Below, one piece after another: positions 1-8,900 of a DNA stretch of 64,000 nucleotides. Origin of the DNA: Nostoc flagelliforme FACHB-838 (lineage in GTDB: Bacteria; Cyanobacteriota; Cyanobacteriia; Cyanobacteriales; Nostocaceae); assembly GCF_014698065.1 (NCBI RefSeq), contig NZ_JACJSI010000036.1, positions 1,670-65,669 on the forward strand. The letters run 5' to 3'. The translations under genes were made by a program, and so were the position numbers. Under the pieces are notes generated by a model. The model was not told where the DNA came from. It made no database searches and saw only the letters and a program-made list of their open reading frames with translations. The stretch's first letter is position 1. Every line of letters starts with the position of its first letter.

Positions 1-2
1 AT

Positions 3-92
3 GCCACTACTAATTCTGTTGTGCATTCAACCTATCGTTATGCGATGTTTTGTGAACGCGACTTTTTTCAGGCTGCGTGGATTTTGGAGTAA
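3..92 (+). CDS. C-terminal end of an unidentified protein (partial)
   Basis: The frame entering at base 3 is open to a TAA at 90-92, giving a 29-residue tail ending FQAAWILE. The stop runs straight into a strong inverted repeat (90-119), as expected at the end of a real gene. The product is not recognisable from so short a tail. The alternative frame from the ATG at base 1 would read through the hairpin to 135 and is less likely. Confidence 0.4.
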   Translation, partial: ATTNSVVHSTYRYAMFCERDFFQAAWILE

Positions 93-119
93 GGTAGCAC
101 AACTAGCTGTGCTACCTTA
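90..119. terminator. Hairpin terminator between convergent genes
   Basis: An 11-12 bp perfect stem (AAGGTAGCACA at 91-101, complement at 108-118) with a 6-base loop. It lies between the stop of the plus-strand partial gene and the stop of the minus-strand gene at 162. There is no long T run, so it may act in either direction or only stabilise 3' ends. Confidence 0.6.
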
Positions 120-161
120 TGAACTTAACGAATAATACCTGCCCCATTAGGTAAAATAAAC

Positions 162-587
162 TTAGACATTGCTCAAGCTGCCTTTGCCGTTAGTTGCAGT
201 TTGGGTGGGTTGAGTTGTGGGAACTGCAACAACTGAAGGAACTTGTGAAATAGATTTTTGACTAGTACTCCGCTTTCGGGTAGAGCCGCCTGCCTTTGAA
301 TACTCCATGCTGCTTCTGCCGTAGACAGTCGCAACTCCAGTAAGCATCCTTTCAGAGAGTTCCGAGAGTGTTTGCTCCATCTGAGTCATCGTCTTACGAG
401 ATTCCTCAAGATTAGACAAAAGCGTGTTATGAGCTTCTAGTGTGGCACGGGTGTTATCGATAAGGCGGGTGTAAGCCTCAATGCTTAGTCCATGCCCTAA
501 ATCTAGATTCCCATTGATGGATTTAAGCAGGGCGAGACGGCGTTGAGCTTTGTCTACAGCAGCAGAACCGCGAGTTTTTAAAGACAT
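162..587 (-). CDS. Conserved hypothetical protein with coiled-coil centre
   Basis: A 141-residue soluble protein with no recognised domain. Residues about 50-85 are rich in heptad-like Leu/Met spacing with Glu/Arg/Ser (LSNLEESRKTMTQMEQ) and probably form a coiled coil. The last 45 residues are low-complexity Ser/Thr/Gln/Pro, probably disordered. An AGGA stretch about 14 nt upstream fits the chosen ATG. No partner gene is evident; it converges on the partial gene at 1-92. Function unknown. Confidence 0.55.
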   Translation of the reverse strand: MSLKTRGSAAVDKAQRRLALLKSINGNLDLGHGLSIEAYTRLIDNTRATLEAHNTLLSNLEESRKTMTQMEQTLSELSERMLTGVATVYGRSSMEYSKAGGSTRKRSTSQKSISQVPSVVAVPTTQPTQTATNGKGSLSNV

Positions 588-748
588 GGGAGATATTCCT
601 GGAATACTTCTATTTCAACATAATGGCGTGTGCTTCTGCGTGATAAGAGTATTTTTATGTATTTAATTTAAACGCAATATATAAGATTTGCCCTGTGTTT
701 GTACTTATTGAGTTGTATCTGTCTCTTGTTTGGGGATGAACGCAATTA

Positions 749-953
749 GCAAATGCTGTCGCCGAACAAGCAAATGCGATCGCCAAACAAGAAAATGCTG
801 TCGCCGAACAAGCAAATGTGATCGCTTAACAAGCAAATGCTGTCGCTCAACAAGCAAATGCTGTCGCTCAACAAGCAAATGCTGTCGCTCAACAAGCAAA
901 TGCTGTCGCTCAACAAGCAAATGCTGTCGCTCAACAAGCAAATGCGATCGCTG
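749..953. repeat. 21-bp minisatellite, about 9.8 copies, HIP1-like core
   Basis: Direct 21-bp units begin GCAAATG and each carries a HIP1-like octamer: GCGATCGC in two units, GTGATCGC in one, GCTGTCGC in the others. The five central units (833-937) are identical, which suggests recent expansion. Because 21 is a multiple of three, long spurious open frames exist on both strands; none has a ribosome binding site and the A-N-A-V-A-x-Q frame contains a TAA. The array abuts the 3' end of the Uma2 gene. Confidence 0.85.
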
Positions 954-966
954 CTTTTTAATCAAT

Positions 967-1542
967 TCACCATATATTTTCAAAATTAAGCATAAATCCA
1001 GGCAGTATATCTTCTCCTGATAAACTAGCAGGAGATTGCAGCACTTCAATATATCTACCAGAGCGATAAATTTCTACTTGCCGAGTTTCTAAATCAATTA
1101 ACCAACCTAATCTAGCACCGTTGTCTCGGTACTCTTGCATTTTATTTTGTAGCCTTGTCAAACAATCAGTATCAGAACGCAATTCCATTACAAAATCAGG
1201 ACATACAGGCGGAAACCTCTCTTTTTGCTCTTGTGTAAGAGAATTCCATTTGTCACGTTTTAACCAAGATGCGTCAGGCGATCGCACTGATCCATTTCGT
1301 AAAATAAACCCAACCGAAGAACCAAAAACTATACCTAGTGATTCATCACGATTCCATACTCCAAGTTGAGCAGTTAAATTAGCATTGCGGTTGCTGGTTA
1401 AACCTCCAACTAGAGGCATTAGTAGCAATGTGCCATCAGCATTACGCTCAAATCTGATTAATTCATTTATCTGACATAACTGGAAGAATTGCTCATCTGT
1501 TATTTGAAGAACAGGAGCAAAGTTGATAGTTAAGGCATCCAT
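967..1542 (-). CDS. Uma2 family (DUF820) putative endonuclease
   Basis: A 191-residue protein with the cyanobacterial Uma2/DUF820 pattern: an N-terminal FXQLCQ..ELIRFER segment, the Asp of SPDASWLKRDKW, the PDFVMELRS strand and the DNGARLGWLID segment near the C-terminus. Together these form the PD-(D/E)XK-like core (Asp of RSPD, Glu of MELRS). Length is usual for the family. These genes occur in many copies in Nostoc genomes and are thought to be mobile-element-linked nucleases of unknown target. The stop is followed within 15 bp by a 21-bp minisatellite. Confidence 0.85.
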   Translation of the reverse strand: MDALTINFAPVLQITDEQFFQLCQINELIRFERNADGTLLLMPLVGGLTSNRNANLTAQLGVWNRDESLGIVFGSSVGFILRNGSVRSPDASWLKRDKWNSLTQEQKERFPPVCPDFVMELRSDTDCLTRLQNKMQEYRDNGARLGWLIDLETRQVEIYRSGRYIEVLQSPASLSGEDILPGFMLNFENIW

Positions 1543-1627
1543 AGAAAAATTTAAACTTGAATATTCTTATCAAAATGCCAAATGGGAATGTACTTTAGCA
1601 AAAAAATATTTAGAATGATTAAATATA

Positions 1628-1828
1628 ATACCAATTTAATGTGAAGTTACATATATCTTGATCCCCCTAAATCCCCCTTAAAAAGGGGGACTTTGATATT
1701 ATGATAGATGTTTTTCCGGTTCCCCCGTTGTTAAGGGGAGCCAGCGCGGTCTTGGGGGTTTCCCCCATGAGCGACTGGCGTGGGCTAGGGGGGATCGAAT
1801 TATATGCAACTTCATAAAAAATTGGTAT
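1628..1828. mobile_element. MITE-like inverted-repeat element, about 200 bp
   Basis: The ends are imperfect terminal inverted repeats of about 29 bp: ATACCAATTTAATGTGAAG at 1628-1646 pairs with the complement of the sequence ending ATTGGTAT at 1828. The interior holds a C/G-run hairpin (CCCCCTTAAAAAGGGGG) and no coding capacity. An element with ATACCAATT ends is also present at 55855-56099. The right end overlaps the last codons of the hicB remnant. Confidence 0.7.
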
Positions 1829-1994
1829 AAGTATTGATTATTTTATCCGCAGCACCAGTTAATATTTCATCCATCCAAGCATTTATGCTTTTGCCAGCCT
1901 TTTTAGCAGCAATAAATATTTTGCGGTGGTGTTCAGGTGTTGTGCGGAATGGAAGTTTACGACAGTTGAAGAATGGCGGACTCAATTTGCTCAA
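1812..1994 (-). pseudogene. HicB-type antitoxin, C-terminal remnant
   Basis: The 60-residue frame contains the ribbon-helix-helix end of HicB antitoxins (KLPFRTTPEHHRKI, then KAGKSINAWMDEIL at about residues 34-47). The N-terminal HicB fold and any hicA toxin are missing. The last codons (T-N-F-L-stop) come from the terminal repeat of the element at 1628-1828, so that insertion set the present 3' end. Probably non-functional; a solo DNA-binding remnant cannot be excluded. Confidence 0.6.
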
Positions 1995-2077
1995 GCGTTA
2001 ACATAAAGGGATATAAGTTTCACTTTGAATAAAGTATAGCTTGCCTGGTGATTTTCCTTGTGTTGGAACTAATGTAG

Positions 2078-2220
2078 CGATCGCCTTGCAGAAACCTTCA
2101 AAAATAACGCGATCGCTTGTTGTAGAAGAGTGAGCAATGTTTACGATGGGCTACGCCTACGCCTGACAGAAAACCTCAAAACAAAGTGTAGACGCATAGC
2201 GGCTTGTCGTTAGACATCGC
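2078..2220. repeat. 57-bp HIP1-anchored repeat, two copies with micro-insertions
   Basis: Two copies of a unit of the form GCGATCGCCTTACAGAAAAC ... AAAGCGATCGC ... TGTTGTGGAAGAGTGA. The second copy has a 21-bp insertion at 2139-2159 and a 27-bp insertion at 2189-2215, each splitting a HIP1-like octamer (GCRAT|CGC and GYG|ATCGC). The same unit recurs at 2880-2945, 3561-3845 and 3940-4160. Confidence 0.75.
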
Positions 2221-2234
2221 CCGTAATTATAGTG

Positions 2235-2531
2235 TTAGGTTCGCTTCTGCCACGATTTTGGATCTCTGCGACCATGAAAAATTGCCGTCACTATTACTCG
2301 ACTCGACACAATCCGATAGTACACAGCATAGGGAAATCGTCGCACTACTGCTCGTCGAATATCACCGTAGACAATTACATAGGATTCTGGCATCTGAGAA
2401 ATTCGATTCACCGTTTCGTCTACACAGTCTAAAAACTCGTCACCCAGACCGGGTTTCTGAGTCTCGTACCAACTGTGCGCCTCATTAAGTTCTTCTCGAA
2501 CCTCTGGGCGAAACACCAGGACATAATTCAT
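2235..2531 (-). CDS. RelE/ParE family toxin
   Basis: A 98-residue protein with the ParE/RelE toxin pattern: FRPEVREELNEAHSWYE at the N-terminus, GLGDEFLDCVDETVNRI in the middle and the C-terminal strands VRRFPYAVYYRI and VIVTAIFHGRRDP. ParE-like members typically inhibit gyrase, RelE-like members cleave mRNA; the WYE..GLGDEF..FHGRRDP type is closest to the plant-plasmid/ParE branch. Its ATG overlaps the stop of the antitoxin by 4 nt (ATGA), a typical translationally coupled pair. Confidence 0.88.
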   Translation of the reverse strand: MNYVLVFRPEVREELNEAHSWYETQKPGLGDEFLDCVDETVNRISQMPESYVIVYGDIRRAVVRRFPYAVYYRIVSSRVIVTAIFHGRRDPKSWQKRT

Positions 2532-2752
2532 TGCTGCCCCTTAATTGATGCTTTGATTTCCTCCCAAGTCAGCACATTATCTGGATTTGAATTATAGTCA
2601 GAAGTTCGACGATCAAGCTCTCGCTTTTGTGCATCGGTTAAATCAGGGTAAACTTGCTCTGCTGCGATGCTATCCCAAATTGCCTGCACAATACGGATTC
2701 TATCTTCAACACTCAGAGTTGCAATCTCGTTCAAAGTAGCTGTGATATCCAT
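2528..2752 (-). CDS. Addiction-module antitoxin (CHP02574-type)
   Basis: A 74-residue acidic protein matching the putative addiction module component family: an N-terminal helix (LNEIATLSVEDRIRIVQAIWDSI), then LTDAQKRELDRRTSDYNSNP and a C-terminal TWEEIKASI. This family is normally found just upstream of ParE-like toxins, as here. It presumably neutralises the downstream toxin and autoregulates the promoter. Confidence 0.87.
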   Translation of the reverse strand: MDITATLNEIATLSVEDRIRIVQAIWDSIAAEQVYPDLTDAQKRELDRRTSDYNSNPDNVLTWEEIKASIKGQQ

Positions 2753-2879
2753 ATTGATTAATTTGGAGGAAAAGTAAGCGACTGATATATCTCAAATATA
2801 ACGGAGAAGATTTTGTCGATCAAATTGAACGGTGCAATTGACAATCCGACCGTTTAAAAACTTCATAACAAGCCTGTGA

Positions 2880-2945
2880 ACGATCGCCTTACAGAAAACC
2901 TCAAAAACAAAGCGATCGCCTGTTGTGGAAGAGTGAGCGATCGCT
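2880..2945. repeat. 57-bp HIP1-anchored repeat, single copy
   Basis: One copy of the unit CGATCGCCTTACAGAAAACC ... GCGATCGCCTGTTGTGG ... GAGTGAGCGATCGC, with both HIP1 sites intact and uninserted. It separates the two toxin-antitoxin pairs. Confidence 0.75.
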
Positions 2946-2996
2946 TTATTTATAAATATTCAATTCTCAATCTTGCGAGGCTGCCATAGGCTCCTA

Positions 2997-3326
2997 TCAC
3001 AACCCCAACCAATACCGCAAAGATTGCTCTAAAAGTTCAGCATCAGCATCAGCTAACTTGCCAATCACTTTGACAACTAAGCTTTTATGCACTGTGTATA
3101 AACCTCTCTTGACTGCTGTAGCCACGTTTAGCCCTGCTGCTGCCCATTCAGACAAGACAAACTCACCTTCTAGCAATGCTCCAGTTTTGCTCGTCAAGGG
3201 TGTAATTAGGATATCTTGAGAAACGTGTGGCGCACTTACAACAACAGCAGGTCTAACTTTTGAACTGGACAAATCTGAAAAGGGATACTGAACCAAAATG
3301 ATGTCATTTTTAGAGTAGTTCGGCAT
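2997..3326 (-). CDS. MazF/PemK-like toxin
   Basis: The start at 3326 gives MPNYSKNDIILVQYPFSDL..KVRPAVVVS, the classic MazF/PemK SH3-like barrel opening, followed by DILITPLTSK. The family cleaves RNA at specific sequences. The open frame extends 26 codons upstream to 3404, but those residues have no family counterpart and lie inside the antitoxin gene. The start overlaps the antitoxin 3' end by 17 nt, as expected for a coupled pair. Confidence 0.85.
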   Translation of the reverse strand: MPNYSKNDIILVQYPFSDLSSSKVRPAVVVSAPHVSQDILITPLTSKTGALLEGEFVLSEWAAAGLNVATAVKRGLYTVHKSLVVKVIGKLADADAELLEQSLRYWLGL

Positions 3327-3528
3327 AGACATCATCCTCAGCGTTATCCCAAACTGATGAGAGTGATGTTTGACTGGTTTGAAGCCAAAATTCAGTTTCA
3401 TCATCAGGAAGCAGCGTCACTAACACTCTTGTCCCTTCCGGTAATTCCTCTGACTCCAGCAATTCGATTTTTCCTTCCCGAACAGTAGCCCAAAGCGTTT
3501 TTAGCATATCTGTTTTATGAATAGTCAT
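3310..3528 (-). CDS. Antitoxin of the MazF-like toxin
   Basis: A 72-residue protein with ML-K-TLWATVREGKIEL followed by LPEGTRVLVTLL, a short swapped-hairpin-like N-terminus common in cyanobacterial antitoxins, and an acidic C-terminal tail ending SVWDNAEDDVYAELL. Position upstream of and overlapping the toxin supports the role. An internal Met at 3507 is an alternative start. Confidence 0.75.
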   Translation of the reverse strand: MTIHKTDMLKTLWATVREGKIELLESEELPEGTRVLVTLLPDDETEFWLQTSQTSLSSVWDNAEDDVYAELL

Positions 3529-3560
3529 GCTTTAATTTTATGCTTTGATAGTTTATGAGG

Positions 3561-3845
3561 TGCGATCGCCTTACAGAAAACCTTAAAAACAAAGCGATCG
3601 CCTGTTGTCCAAGAGTGAGCGATCGCCTTGTAGAAAACTTCAAAAATAAAGCGATCGCTGTTGTGGAAGAGTGAGCGATCGCCTTATAGAAAACTTCAAA
3701 AACATACCGATCGCTGTTGGGCAAGAGTGAGTGCGTTAGCGAAGCTCACCGTAGGTATCGCCTGACAGAAAACCTCAAAAACTATGCGTAGACACGTAGC
3801 AGCTTGTCGCTAGACATCGCCTGTTGTGGAAGGGTGAGCGATCGC
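3561..3845. repeat. Tandem 57-bp HIP1-anchored repeats, four copies
   Basis: Four head-to-tail units of 56-57 bp, each bounded by GCGATCGC and containing TTACAGAAAACYTYAAAAA and TGTTGTGGAAGAGTGA motifs. The fourth unit carries a 21-bp insertion (3736-3756, GCG|ATCGC) and a 27-bp insertion (3789-3815, GCG|ATCGC). Minus-strand open frames across the array (AIALFLRFSxRRS repeats) are by-products of the repeat, not genes. Confidence 0.8.
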
Positions 3846-3939
3846 AATAGTTATTTTGATAAACGTGTTAGTGTTGGATACACTCATAGTTTGAGTCTTT
3901 TTTGTATGTTGCGATCGCTGATTTGATGATGGCATTGTA

Positions 3940-4160
3940 GGCGGTCGCCTTGCAGAAACCCTCAAAAATAATGCGATCGCCTGTACGCAAGAGTAAGCGA
4001 TCGCTTGTTGTGGAAGCGTAAGTGCGATCACCGTGTAGAAAACTTCAAAAACAAAGCGTAGACGCGTAGCGGCTTGTCGTTAGACATCGCTGTTGTGAAG
4101 GAGTGAGCAACGTCTACGACGGGCTACGCCTACGCCTTACAGAAAACTTCAAAAACCCTC
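3940..4160. repeat. Tandem 57-bp HIP1-anchored repeats, about three copies
   Basis: Continuation of the same family, ending about 100 bp before the caspase-like gene. It includes a 27-bp insertion at 4059-4085 between GCG and ATCGC and a 21-bp insertion at 4112-4132 before CGCC. The three 27-bp inserts in this island (2189, 3789, 4059) are near-identical. Confidence 0.8.
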
Positions 4161-4260
4161 ATACATAAGAATTTAATTAAATCAGAAGTAATATACTAAA
4201 AATTTAGCATATCCTAGTTATACTTATTGTATAATCGCACACATCATGAGATGAATAACA

Positions 4261-5697
4261 ATGAATATTGCAATCATTTTGGCAGTTAGCGAGTATCAAA
4301 ATACCAACTCATTGCCAGGTTGTATTTTGGATGGTCAGCTTATAAAGAGCTTGTTGGACGAAACAGGTAAATATGACGAACTTCTTTTTATTGACCAGGG
4401 GACGGATAGCATTAAAGTTAAGGAAAAACTATCTGAATTTATTACAAATAACCAGGGCAAACCATTTGATGAAGTCTTCTTTTACTACACGGGGCATGGC
4501 GATTTTTACAATAATGAGTTTTACTATATCTTGTCAGATTTTAATAGAAATTCCTACAGACAAACGTCTCTAGCAAATTCTGAGTTAGATAATCTTCTCA
4601 GACAGCTAAATCCAAATTTGACTATAAAAATTATAGATGCTTGCCATTCAGGAGTTACTTATATAAAAGATAATGATGTTTTTTCTAAACATTTAGATGA
4701 CTCAAAACGGCGTTTTAATAATTGTTATTTTATGTTCTCTTCAATGAGCGATCAGGTATCATATCAAAATAATATAATTAGTCATTTTACAAAAAGTTTC
4801 ATTGATTCAGTATTGAAATATGAGTCTACAGATATAAGATACAAGCATATCGTTGATTATATCTCTGATGATTTTGAAAAAAATTCTTTACAAAATCCAT
4901 TCTTTGTGACTCAAGCAAGCTTTACAGAGATTTTTTGTTCTGTTAATCATAAAATAAGAACCATGCTATCAATACAGATGGATAACTTATTAGAAAGCAA
5001 ATCTGAAACTGATGATTTGAAAGTTTTATCTTTAGTAAACATGGTTAAAAATGATGCTGAAAGATACTGTTCAGAGGAGGAAGCATTAGAAGTTATAAAC
5101 AAAGTGAAGAACTTTGTTGAAAACTGTCAATATTCATCTGATATGGTTGACTTGTATAGCATAAATTATAAGTTTGAGAGTGACTATAACTCTATTTCGG
5201 AATACAGTGACTCTATTGGAAAATGGCTTAAAGACAACAATAATAACTATTTTTCAAAAGTCACTTATCGACGTGAATTAATTAAAAAAAGTGGGATAAG
5301 AACTCTTGCTCAAACTATAGCTGATATTTCTGTCTTTTATGGAGATGATGGAGATGATGAAAACTATAAAACTGTAATATCTGGATTTGAATTAACTGTA
5401 GATGTTCCATTTAAAGTGATTCATATTTATGCTTATCCAAAATACCCAAATCTAAATTGTTGTGATTGTAAAATTGCTTTTGTTTTTTCTCAAGCCAGTA
5501 TTAGATTTTTCTATTTTTACTCCACCTTCAAGTTAGAGAACTGGAAAAAGTATTCTGATGATTCTAGTTCCAAGCGTCAAACAATTGAAGTTGAAATAAA
5601 AAACTTTGATCAACTAAAAGAAACTTTATCTAATATTTTAAATAAATTTGATTCCTTTGTACTAGATCCGTTGAGAGCTAAATATGATTTTGATTAA
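4261..5697 (+). CDS. Caspase-fold (peptidase C14) protein
   Basis: A 478-residue protein with a caspase/metacaspase catalytic core at residues 1-230: AIILAVSEYQ..LPGCILDGQLI, the catalytic His79 in FYYTGHGD and Cys128 in IIDACHSG. Family members are cysteine proteases; in cyanobacteria many are linked to cell death or defence. Residues about 240-478 have no recognisable domain, no membrane segment and are rich in Asn/Asp/Ser/Lys. The gene is markedly AT-rich compared with chlH next door, suggesting acquisition. It stands alone, preceded by the repeat island; no partner gene is adjacent. Confidence 0.82.
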   Translation: MNIAIILAVSEYQNTNSLPGCILDGQLIKSLLDETGKYDELLFIDQGTDSIKVKEKLSEFITNNQGKPFDEVFFYYTGHGDFYNNEFYYILSDFNRNSYRQTSLANSELDNLLRQLNPNLTIKIIDACHSGVTYIKDNDVFSKHLDDSKRRFNNCYFMFSSMSDQVSYQNNIISHFTKSFIDSVLKYESTDIRYKHIVDYISDDFEKNSLQNPFFVTQASFTEIFCSVNHKIRTMLSIQMDNLLESKSETDDLKVLSLVNMVKNDAERYCSEEEALEVINKVKNFVENCQYSSDMVDLYSINYKFESDYNSISEYSDSIGKWLKDNNNNYFSKVTYRRELIKKSGIRTLAQTIADISVFYGDDGDDENYKTVISGFELTVDVPFKVIHIYAYPKYPNLNCCDCKIAFVFSQASIRFFYFYSTFKLENWKKYSDDSSSKRQTIEVEIKNFDQLKETLSNILNKFDSFVLDPLRAKYDFD

Positions 5698-5948
5698 AGA
5701 TAGGAGAACAACTTAAAACAGTTGAATGGTTAAACTTCAACGAATACCCGATTATCAATCCCAAAACATTGACTTACCGACAACCTTACTCTAACTTAGC
5801 CTTTAACACCAACACATGAGCTTTATTCTTGTTAGTGTTATCCAGAATTTTCCGCACAACATCTTTTTTCTACATCCCGTGAAAACTTAGATAAATGCAG
5901 AAGGCACGGTAATACCGTGCCTTCTAGCTCATTGCTTAATATCTAAAC
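5698..5948. other. Intergenic region with a possible coding remnant
   Basis: The minus strand at 5786-5873 reads KKDVVRKILDNTNKN..VLVLKAKLE before a stop, with no start codon; it may be the tail of a lost gene. The only other structure is the hairpin at 5899-5925. Confidence 0.3.
5899..5925 (-). terminator. Likely transcription terminator of chlH
   Basis: A perfect 11-bp stem (AGAAGGCACGG / CCGTGCCTTCT) with a TAATA loop lies 24 nt beyond the chlH stop. On the minus strand it is followed by CATTTATC, a weak T-rich tail. Confidence 0.6.
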
Positions 5949-8900
5949 CTAGTCTATCCCTTCAATTCGGTCTTCAACCTCTTGGTACAACTCGCGCAGA
6001 CGATCTAAATTATCCTCGCTAGTCTCCCAATAACCGCGTCCATTCACTTCCAACAAAGTTGATACAATCTTGCGGAAAGAATGGGGATTAAGGTTCAACA
6101 AACGTTTCTGCATTTCTTCATCTTTGATGAAGGTTTCGTTAGTATCCTCATAAATCCAGTTATCTACAGCGCCGGCTGTCGCACTCCAACCTGTTGTATT
6201 CACCAACCGCTTGGAGAGTTCGCGCACACCTTCGTAACCGTGAGACAGCATCCCCTCGTACCATTTGGGATTTAATAATTTGGTACGCGCATCCAAACGC
6301 ACGGTTTCTGATAATGTTCGCACTTGGGCGTTAGCTGTGGTTGTATCTGCAATATAAGATGCTGGTTTTTTACCATCACCCCGCAGACTTGCCACCAGCT
6401 TAGTGGGATCTGAATCAAAGTAGTGGGAAACGTCCGTTAAGCTAATCTCGGAAGAATCCAAATTTTGGAAAGTTGCATCAGCAGTTTTCAATGTACTTTC
6501 AAAAATCTGCCGGGATTCATCCATGATTCCGGGGTTATCGGAATTGAAGGAGAAGGATTTCCGGTTGAGATACATTTCTTGCAACTCGGCTTCGCTATCC
6601 CAAGTGCTGTTTTCTACCGCCAAGTTGATATTTGACGAGTAGGAACCAGAAGCGTTGGAGAAAACGCGCGTCGCTGCTTGACGCAGATTAATCCCCATAT
6701 CTTGGGCTTGTTGCAAAGCGTGTTTGCGAACAAAGTTCATTTCTAAGGGTTCATCTGCCTCAGCCGCCATCTTCACCCCTTGGTCTAGCAGGTTCATTTG
6801 GTTGATGAACAAGTCGCGGAATACACCAGAACAGTTGATTACTACATCAATTCTGGGTCGTCCCAACTCTTCTAGAGATATCAATTCCAACTTGTTCACC
6901 CGTCCCAAGGCATCGGGAACTGGACGCACACCCACCATCCACATAATTTGCGCTAGGGATTCACCGTAAGTCTTGATGTTATCGGTTCCCCAAAGGACGC
7001 AGGCGATGGTTTCTGGCCATTTTCCTTCGTTTTCTGCCTTGTTACGTACCAAAAGCCGATCTACAACGATTTTAGCTGATTGGACTGCTGCTGTTGTGGG
7101 GATGGATTGCGGATCGAGTGCATGGATATTCTTACCTGTGGGCAATACATCCGGGTTGCGGATGGGATCGCCACCTGGGCCGGGTAAGATGTACTCACCT
7201 TCCAAGCCTCTGAGTAATGCTCCGAGTTCGTTGTCGGCACAAACTTGTTGCAGGCAGAATTCCAAATACTCAAATAGGGGTTTTAGGGCTGCGCCATCGA
7301 CTTTGGGATAGCCGAGTTTATGCAATGCTTCTACCCAAGGTTCCTTTTTACCCATGTTGAAGAAATTCAACCGGGAAACCAGAGAAACTCGTCCTTCCGC
7401 GTCGATTTGCTCTTGGACAAGGGCAGTAACTGCTGCACGGGTTGCCAAAGTGATATCTTGCAATAACTGGACATCTTCTAAAATGCCTCGATCGTTATTT
7501 TGGTAGATATCGTCAATGTTACGCCCAATGCTGTTAGCGATAATTCCCGGTAAGCCTTGAAGTCCTTCTTCTTGACGATCTAGACTAGCAATGTTGACGA
7601 GAGTTGCGATCGCTTCTTCTGCACTTGGGGGTTTACCAATAACGTGCAACCCACAAGGCAACAACCGAGACTCGATTTCCATCAACCTGCGGTAGACGTT
7701 GCCAACAATATTATCCCGCTCATCGGTACTCATGTCTCTGGCATCGGTTTCTGGCAGGTTAATATCCTTATCCAGATTCACGATCCGGCATTTATCCATG
7801 ATGCTGTTAACAATGGAAACACCGCGTCCACTATCTTTTAAGGTTTGGTAGGAAGCAATTAACTCGCTGAGTTCCTTCAAACCTTTATACAAACCAGCAT
7901 TTTCTGCCGGCGGTGTCAAGTAAGAAATTGTTTCGGCATAACTCCGACGTTTGGCAATTGTCGCTTCACTCGGATTATTCGCTGCGTAGTAGTACAAGTT
8001 GGGAATTGAGCCAATCAAGTTATCTGGATAACAATCACCAGACATCCCCATTTGTTTACCTGGCATGAATTCCAAGGAACCGTGTGTACCAAAGTGCAGT
8101 ACAGCATCAGCTTTCCAAACTTGCTCTAGGTAAGTGTAGTAAGCAGCAAAACCGTGGTGAGGACTAGCTGAACGGGAGAACAACAGCCGCATCGGGTCGC
8201 CTTCGTAACCAAATGTAGGTTGTACACCGATGAAGACGTTACCGAATTGTTTACCATAAATCAGCAGGTTTTGCCCATCGCTGTTGAGATGTCCCGGAGG
8301 TGGCCCCCAGTTTTCCTCTAGGCGTTGAGAGTAAGGGGTAAGTGCCTCATACTCAGGAACCGACATTTTGTAAGCAACGTTCAGTTCTGGGCTGTTGTAC
8401 TGCGCTTGGGCGTCATGGATGACTTCTTGCATCAACGCTTCGGCTGATTCTGGCAATTCTGGTAAGTCGTAGCCGTTATTTTTGAGAGCTTTCATCACCT
8501 CGTAAATGGAGCCGAAAACATCCAAGTAAGCGGCGGTTCCCACGTTGCCTTTATCTGGCGGGAAGCTGAAAACGGTGATGGCGACTTTTTTATCTAGCTT
8601 CGGCTTGCGGCGGAGGTTAGCCCATTTTAAGGCGCGTTCGGCTACAGCTTCAACCCGATCGCGCAGTGCGATCGCTTTGCCTGTAGTCCCATCTCTACCT
8701 GATAAAATTATTGGCTCAATTGCGCCATCCAATTCAGGAATCGCAATTTGCAAAGCTACTTGAATAGGATGTAACCCTAAATCGCTATCCATCCACTCTT
8801 CTGTGGTTTGGAATACTAAGGGTAACGCCACCATGTAAGGACGGTTTAAGCGTTTGAGTGCCTCAATTGCCTTGGGATGATCTTGTCTGGCTGGGCCACC

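Noticed and set aside
705-1049. Open frames on both strands across the 21-bp array (LLVERQH, CCRSTSK repeats)
   Set aside because: They arise because a stop-free 21-mer is repeated; no ribosome site, no family, and the Ala-rich frame contains a stop.
2204-2488. 94-codon plus-strand frame
   Set aside because: Antisense shadow of the ParE-type toxin.
3515-4031. Minus-strand frames with AIALFLRFSARRS-type repeats
   Set aside because: Translations of the 57-bp repeat and HIP1 sites, not genes.
2078-4160. Possible CRISPR array
   Set aside because: Units are 57 bp direct repeats with no unique spacers, no palindromic repeat and no cas genes nearby.
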